A stretch of DNA of 11,146 nt from an uncultured Mucispirillum sp. (GTDB taxonomy: Bacteria; Chrysiogenota; Deferribacteres; Deferribacterales; Mucispirillaceae), in NCBI GenBank assembly GCA_947177675.1, contig CAMWVK010000024.1, positions 1-11,146 of the forward strand, given 5' to 3'. Shown here one piece after another: positions 6,969 to 11,146 of the stretch. Below the pieces are notes generated by a model. The model was not told where the DNA came from. It did no database searches and saw nothing but the letters and a program-made list of their open reading frames with translations. Every line of letters begins with the position of its first letter. Positions within the stretch are counted from its first letter, which is position 1. The translations under genes were made by a program, and so were the position numbers.

Positions 6969-6979
6969 ATTTATAATGT

Positions 6980-7669
6980 ATGAATAATAAAGGTTATGAA
7001 GATATAGGCTTTGCTAAAATTGACCATGACAGACAGAAAAGGCAGGGTTATCCAGAAGTTATATTTGGTGCTGGTAAAACATGTGAGCAGGCAGCAGTTA
7101 TATTTAAGCGTATTAAAGAAAATGGTAATGCTGCTATATGTACTCGTGCATCAAAAGAGATGGCAGAAGCTGTCATTTCTCTTGTGCCGGAAGCAGAATA
7201 TATTGAAACAGCAAAAATCATTATCTATAATAAGTTAAAAAAAGAGCTTATGGGTCAGGTATGTATTGCCACAGGCGGCACATCAGATATTCCTGTATCA
7301 GAAGAAGCGGCAGTTATTTTAGAAGCATTTGGAAGTAAAGCTGTAAGGCTTTATGATGTAGGTGTCGCAGGTATTCACAGACTTATGGATAATGTGGATA
7401 TTCTTAGAAGCTCAAACTGTATTATAGCTGTTGCAGGTATGGAAGGTGCACTGCCTTCTGTTATTGCAGGTCTTGTTGCTGTTCCTGTTATAGCGGTGCC
7501 TACATCTGTTGGTTATGGTGCAAACCTTGGCGGCATTGCTGCACTGCTTGGTATGCTGAATTCCTGTGCATCTGGAGTTAGTGTAGTAAATATAGATAAC
7601 GGCTTTGGTGCAGCAAATCAGGCACATTTAATAAATATGCTGGCAGTAAAGGGTAGTATGGGTAAATGA
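6980..7669 (+). CDS. larB: LarB-type pyridinium-3,5-biscarboxylic acid mononucleotide synthase
   Basis: LarB acts in synthesis of the nickel-pincer nucleotide cofactor by carboxylating and hydrolysing nicotinic acid adenine dinucleotide; it has a PurE-like (AIR carboxylase) fold. Visible family motifs are GFAKIDHDRQKRQGYPEVIFG (residues 10-30, shown here only to mark the conserved block), CIATGGTSDIPVSEEA (95-110), DVGVAGIHRL (126-135), VAGMEGALPS (151-160), VPTSVGYGA (173-181), and NSCASGVSVVNIDNGFGAA (194-212). At 229 residues it lacks about 20-25 N-terminal residues that most LarB proteins have before this block. ATG 6980 is the first in-frame start after an in-frame TAA at 6974-6976 and has no ribosome site; transcription probably starts within a few bases of it. 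It overlaps the next gene by 4 bases (ATGA). No larC or larE is seen nearby, so its cofactor role here is family-based. Confidence 0.9.
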   Translation: MNNKGYEDIGFAKIDHDRQKRQGYPEVIFGAGKTCEQAAVIFKRIKENGNAAICTRASKEMAEAVISLVPEAEYIETAKIIIYNKLKKELMGQVCIATGGTSDIPVSEEAAVILEAFGSKAVRLYDVGVAGIHRLMDNVDILRSSNCIIAVAGMEGALPSVIAGLVAVPVIAVPTSVGYGANLGGIAALLGMLNSCASGVSVVNIDNGFGAANQAHLINMLAVKGSMGK

Positions 7670-8895
7670 ATACAGCATGGATTTTAGATGAAATAAATAA
7701 CATCAGCCAAATAGGTATGACAGTTGATGGTGTTACAAGACTTGCTTTTTCTCAAAGTGATATGAAAGCAAGGGCTTATCTAAAAAATCTTATTGATAAT
7801 ATCGGTTTAGAGTATAGAGAAGACACTTTTGGCAATATGTTTGCATTATATAAACCCGCTGGAGCAGAAGGACAGATAATAGGTACAGGCTCTCATATAG
7901 ATACTGTTCCAAATGGTGGTAAATATGACGGACTTTTAGGTGTTATTTCAAGTTTAGCTGCTATTAAAACTATAAAAGAAGAAAAAATTCCAATACGGCA
8001 TCCGCTGGAATTAATAGTTTTTCAGGCAGAAGAATCAAGCCGTTTTGGTTATGCTACTATTGGCAGTAAAATTATGGCAGGCAAGCTTGATGATTTTATT
8101 CACTGGGAAAATAGTATTGATAATAATGGCATATCACTTGTAGAAGCTATGAAAGAAGCAGGATATAATTTTTATGACATTAAAAAGAGTGTTGTAGAAA
8201 AAGATAAATATAAAGGATTTGTTGAGCTGCATATAGACCAAAGCAAAACAATGAAATATGAAGATAAGCCAGTTGCAGTTGTGGATGGTATTGCTGCTCC
8301 GTTAAGAGTAAAAGTTATAATTTATGGAGAAGCTGCCCACTCAGGCTCTACTGCTATGCGTTATAGGAAAGATGCTCTTGTTGTAGCCAGTGAACTTGTG
8401 CTAGCTGTGCGTAATTTATCACTTGCTTATGATGAAAGAAATGCTATTGCAACTGTTTCTAAACTGGATATTTTCCCATCAGTTATTAATGTAGTGCCTG
8501 GCACTGCTGTTATGTATATTGACATAAGGGGCATAAACAGTAAAACTATAGATGAGCTTTTTGGGTTAATCAGGGCAGAATCTTCAAAAATAGCTCTCAG
8601 ATATAAAACATCCTGTGAAATAGAGTTAATTTCTTCAGAAAAACCTTGTATGCTTAATAATTATGTTTCTGATATTATAGAAAAATCATGTTTGGAATTA
8701 AATATTCCTTATATGAATACTATAAGTGGTGCAGGACATGATACAATGAATATGGCAGAAATCACTGAATGTGGTATGATATTTGTAAAAAATGACAGCG
8801 GTGTAAGTCATCATAAGGATGAAGAAATATTGAAAAAAGATATAAAGCAGGGTGCTCATCTTTTATATCAAACATTAAAGAATTTAGCAAAGTAG
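7666..8895 (+). CDS. M20-family Zn-dependent amidohydrolase (hydantoinase/carbamoylase, allantoate-type)
   Basis: A 409-residue cytoplasmic metallohydrolase of the family containing N-carbamoyl-L-amino acid hydrolases, allantoate amidohydrolase (AllC) and beta-ureidopropionase, which cleave C-N bonds of carbamoyl or ureido compounds. Metal-site residues are present: H77 and D79 (GSHIDT), D88 (GKYDG), E122/E123 (QAEESSRFG), H189 (ELHID) and H382 (GVSHHKDE). The dimerisation/lid domain includes AAHSGSTAMRYRKDAL (223-238), and SGAGHDT is at 354-360. The usual HIEQG motif reads HIDQS here, so substrate contacts may differ. The start ATG at 7666 overlaps the larB stop as ATGA, indicating translational coupling. 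Its length and motif order are complete. The substrate cannot be decided from sequence, and no purine or hydantoin gene is in the window to point to one. Confidence 0.9.
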   Translation: MNTAWILDEINNISQIGMTVDGVTRLAFSQSDMKARAYLKNLIDNIGLEYREDTFGNMFALYKPAGAEGQIIGTGSHIDTVPNGGKYDGLLGVISSLAAIKTIKEEKIPIRHPLELIVFQAEESSRFGYATIGSKIMAGKLDDFIHWENSIDNNGISLVEAMKEAGYNFYDIKKSVVEKDKYKGFVELHIDQSKTMKYEDKPVAVVDGIAAPLRVKVIIYGEAAHSGSTAMRYRKDALVVASELVLAVRNLSLAYDERNAIATVSKLDIFPSVINVVPGTAVMYIDIRGINSKTIDELFGLIRAESSKIALRYKTSCEIELISSEKPCMLNNYVSDIIEKSCLELNIPYMNTISGAGHDTMNMAEITECGMIFVKNDSGVSHHKDEEILKKDIKQGAHLLYQTLKNLAK

Positions 8896-8898
8896 GTG
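8894..8898 (+). promoter_or_regulatory. Ribosome binding site fixing the yqiA-like start
   Basis: AGGTG overlaps the stop of the preceding gene and lies 6 bases before ATG 8905. It supports ATG 8905 over the in-frame GTG at 8896, which would have no ribosome site of its own. Confidence 0.55.
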
Positions 8899-8904
8899 TG
8901 TTAT

Positions 8905-9453
8905 ATGAAATACTACTATTTTCACGGATATGGCAGCTCTCCAAGTGCCTGTAAAGCAGAAGCAATGCGTGAAATATTAGGGGCAGAAAATGTATCTGCA
9001 CCAGATTTTAATGTTTCTCCTGAGGAAGTGTCTAATTTATTTGATAAACTAATAGATGAAATAAGCTCAAATAATGAAGAAATATGTATTGTAGGCAGTT
9101 CTCTTGGCGGATTATATGCCCTTTATGTAGCAACAAAAGCAAACTGTAAAACTATACTTTTAAACCCAGCATTAATACCTATGGTGATTGTTCCAAAAAT
9201 CACAGATAAAGTACCAGTTTCTGCTACCCTGATTGCTCAGAAACTTTCTTCATATATATATGAGTATTATAACCAAGAAAATGTTTCTGTATGGGTTACT
9301 GATGACCCGCTTATAAACCACAGTGTTTTAACAAAGCCTTATTTTTATAAAGGTGTGAAAGAATATATTGAGTTTGATACGAATACTGCATCAGGTCATG
9401 AATTTACTGGTTTTAAGAATGTTTTTGAGAAATATATTAAAAATTATAAGTAG
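8905..9453 (+). CDS. yqiA: YqiA/UPF0227-type alpha/beta-hydrolase (putative esterase)
   Basis: A small 182-residue alpha/beta-hydrolase resembling the YqiA family of esterases that hydrolyse short acyl esters or CoA thioesters. It starts MKYYYFHGYGSSP, an oxyanion-type HGYGSS motif. The nucleophile elbow is GSSLGG with S66, a likely catalytic acid is D133 or D134 (VTDDPLI), and H165 is in SGHEF. NPAL follows the elbow as in the family. No signal peptide is visible, so it is cytoplasmic. It lies 9 bases after the M20 hydrolase gene and its 3' end overlaps the start of the following secreted-protein gene by 35 bases. Its substrate is unknown; the operon link to LarB and the M20 hydrolase is positional only. 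Confidence 0.82.
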   Translation: MKYYYFHGYGSSPSACKAEAMREILGAENVSAPDFNVSPEEVSNLFDKLIDEISSNNEEICIVGSSLGGLYALYVATKANCKTILLNPALIPMVIVPKITDKVPVSATLIAQKLSSYIYEYYNQENVSVWVTDDPLINHSVLTKPYFYKGVKEYIEFDTNTASGHEFTGFKNVFEKYIKNYK

Positions 9454-11146
9454 TTCATTACTTTTTTTAATATTATGCAGTCATGCTTTTGCTGCAAGCC
9501 GTATATTAAGCGGCGAATTTTTATCACTTGAAGCATCACTAAATATTCTTGCAGATATAAATAAGGATAAAAAGATTATCCGAGTTAATCTTAGAAACTG
9601 TCAGCAGGAATCAAGTTTTTCTGTAGATAAAAGTATCAGGCAGATGATAGTATCTGAATATATTTCAGCTTATGCAGTTGCAGGGGGCAGTAAGCTATAT
9701 GTATATAACATGCAGGACGGCAAACTTGTCCAGTCTTTTGATGATTTTTTAAGAAGTGTATATCTTATAAGCCAGTCAGATATGGGGCAGTTTATTGCAG
9801 CTAGTGATGGCATAACTGTTGGGCTTTATCAGTTTAAAAAAGAAGGGCTTGTAAAACTTTATTTAAAAGAATTTTCTGGCGGTATTGCTGCCCTGTATCC
9901 AGATATAGAATCAAACCTTTTATATGTAGTAGAAAGAAACGGCAGGCTTTCAATATGGACATTTTCAGGCAAACTGCAGAAAAACATTACCCTTTCAAAC
10001 CATATAACGACTATGATATTTGATGAAAAAACAGGTAAATTTTTAGCAGCATCTAACAATGGGTTATACAGCATATCAAAAGATGATTTTACTATGGAGA
10101 AAATGTTAAATGGTAAAATTTTATCTGTTTTTATAGAAAATTTTTCAAGCAGGCTTGAAGTAATGACAGATTTAGGATTTACTGTATATGATTATCCTGC
10201 TATGCGGCCTGTTATTGCTCTTGATGGAGCAAATGGTGGCATAATAAAAAGCGATGGTGCAAATTTTGCAGCTTTCAGCGGTTTCAATTTTATAAAATTA
10301 TATGATTTAAAACAGAATATTCATACTGGCACAATAGCAGTAGATAGTCTTGGTGTAGTTAATTTTTATCCGCCAGATGCACTTTATGGCACAAATATTT
10401 CAGCATCATTTATTGCTGCAGCTGCAGGCTCTGCTGTGGAAAAGCAGGAATATAGTAGAGATAAAATATGTGCCCCTGTTGCTGCAATGGTTGCAGGGAT
10501 ATACAGCCCAAAAAATATGGATATTGGAAAAGTGCAGATAGATGAAGTTGATAAAATATATGATGTGCCTGCACCACATGTAAATGAACCTGCTCAAGTT
10601 AATGTTCCGCAGATTTCTTTTAAAGAGGGCAGCCAATATGTGCCAGAAGTAAAAGAAGTGGGACAGGTATCAGATGTAAATATAGATAGTAAGACAGCAC
10701 CAGTAAAAGTGCCAAATAAAATATTATCACCTGTTGAACCAAAAGTGAAAGATATTGAAAATTTGATGGCAGCAAACATTCCTAACTGGGTAGCCAATAG
10801 AAAAAATCTTCCTAAAAATAATGCAGTTGGAAACGGGGGGACTGAGCAGGAAGCACTGCTTGCAGCAAAATCCCAGCTTAAAAATAATATTGTAAGGCAG
10901 GTTTTAGGTGATTTAGTCCACGAAAAAGAAATATCTGCTGTTGATAATATTGAATGTAAAAAACGGATACTGTGGCAGGCAGCAGCAAAAGCGGTAAATA
11001 GTTTAGACAGCAAAATATTTACACAAGATACATGGGTAACTCCAGCAGGTCAGCATTTTATATATTTAGTTATGGATAATAAAACTCTTTTAGAAAAAGG
11101 AAAAGAATATTTAAATAAAGAAATAAAAAAATACTATTCTCCTGAT
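9419..11146 (+). CDS. Secreted beta-propeller-like protein with LPP20-like C-terminal region (partial, cut by window end)
   Basis: The frame is open from ATG 9419 to the window end, giving 576 residues without a stop. An N-terminal signal peptide is clear: MFLRNILK, a hydrophobic core SSLLFLILC, and a type I site AFA|AS after residue 25; there is no good lipobox. TTG 9425 is an alternative start with the same peptide minus two residues. Residues about 85-320 contain short repeated strands like those of WD40/quinoprotein propellers (KLYVYNMQDGKLVQSF, GRLSIWTFSGKLQ, GFTVYDYP, FIKLYDLK). A Pro/Val/Lys-rich linker (about 370-450) follows. From about 476 the sequence EALLAAKSQLKNNIVRQV ... WVTPAGQHFIYLVM resembles the LPP20 lipoprotein family. 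It probably acts in the periplasm or at the outer membrane. It begins 35 bases inside yqiA, has a poor ribosome site, and may be translated by coupling. Function is not known. Confidence 0.8.
   Translation, partial: MFLRNILKIISSSLLFLILCSHAFAASRILSGEFLSLEASLNILADINKDKKIIRVNLRNCQQESSFSVDKSIRQMIVSEYISAYAVAGGSKLYVYNMQDGKLVQSFDDFLRSVYLISQSDMGQFIAASDGITVGLYQFKKEGLVKLYLKEFSGGIAALYPDIESNLLYVVERNGRLSIWTFSGKLQKNITLSNHITTMIFDEKTGKFLAASNNGLYSISKDDFTMEKMLNGKILSVFIENFSSRLEVMTDLGFTVYDYPAMRPVIALDGANGGIIKSDGANFAAFSGFNFIKLYDLKQNIHTGTIAVDSLGVVNFYPPDALYGTNISASFIAAAAGSAVEKQEYSRDKICAPVAAMVAGIYSPKNMDIGKVQIDEVDKIYDVPAPHVNEPAQVNVPQISFKEGSQYVPEVKEVGQVSDVNIDSKTAPVKVPNKILSPVEPKVKDIENLMAANIPNWVANRKNLPKNNAVGNGGTEQEALLAAKSQLKNNIVRQVLGDLVHEKEISAVDNIECKKRILWQAAAKAVNSLDSKIFTQDTWVTPAGQHFIYLVMDNKTLLEKGKEYLNKEIKKYYSPD

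Noticed and set aside
9438..9478. Possible lipoprotein signal (lipobox) at LILC in the secreted protein
   Set aside because: The residue before the Cys is Leu, not Gly, Ala or Ser, while a good type I cleavage site AFA|AS follows five residues later.
10594..11013. Minus-strand open frame of 139 codons near the window end
   Set aside because: It is antisense to the secreted-protein gene, which is continuously open with a signal peptide and coherent domain pattern. The opposite-strand translation is Ser/Phe/Thr-rich with no recognisable domain.

Overview
This is an AT-rich window (roughly one third G+C by eye) from what looks like a Gram-negative, anaerobic or microaerophilic, probably host- or sediment-associated bacterium. 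The clues are a class I (4Fe-4S type) hybrid cluster protein, a bacterial hemerythrin, a sensor kinase whose H-box reads IAHYWRQPLN (a form frequent in Campylobacterota and Deferribacterota) and a secreted protein with an LPP20-like C-terminus. A Deferribacterota member such as a Mucispirillum relative would fit, but this is a guess from composition and gene style, not a demonstrated assignment.

Layout. (1) 1-1619: a single sodium:alanine/glycine symporter-family (AGCS) gene with its own promoter and a clear terminator. (2) 1620-2480: a cysteine-rich C_GCAxxG_C_C family protein and a small acidic helical protein, closed by a second terminator. (3) 2481-5551: a three-gene tandem unit, hcp - unknown conserved-looking gene - hemerythrin, preceded by a near-perfect FNR/CRP-type palindrome. 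Hcp carries all of its metal ligands and an extra C-terminal DUF1858-like two-cysteine domain. This looks like a nitrosative/oxidative stress module in which the two domains of RIC-type (YtfE/ScdA) iron-centre repair proteins are split between two genes. (4) 5607-6848, minus strand: a receiver domain fused to a histidine kinase core. Its ATP-binding motifs are degenerate, and its last codons contain a run of ten G (+ strand), a candidate slippage tract. (5) 6980-11146: a divergently transcribed, tightly packed operon of a LarB-type enzyme, an M20-family carbamoylase/allantoate-type amidohydrolase, a YqiA-type alpha/beta hydrolase, and a secreted beta-propeller-like protein that runs off the window end. 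The last gene begins inside yqiA.

How the parts relate. The hcp unit is the most coherent functional system: Hcp for NO/hydroxylamine chemistry, a hemerythrin for O2/NO binding or iron delivery, a DUF1858 domain, and one unrecognised protein between them. The larB operon is organised by overlapping or nearly overlapping reading frames, but no lactate racemase and no other nickel-pincer cofactor gene (larC, larE) is visible, so its metabolic purpose is open. No RNA gene, CRISPR array, insertion sequence or att site was seen. No gene-free stretch exceeds 300 bases; the longest are about 150 (2443-2590) and 131 (6849-6979), and both hold probable regulatory sequence.
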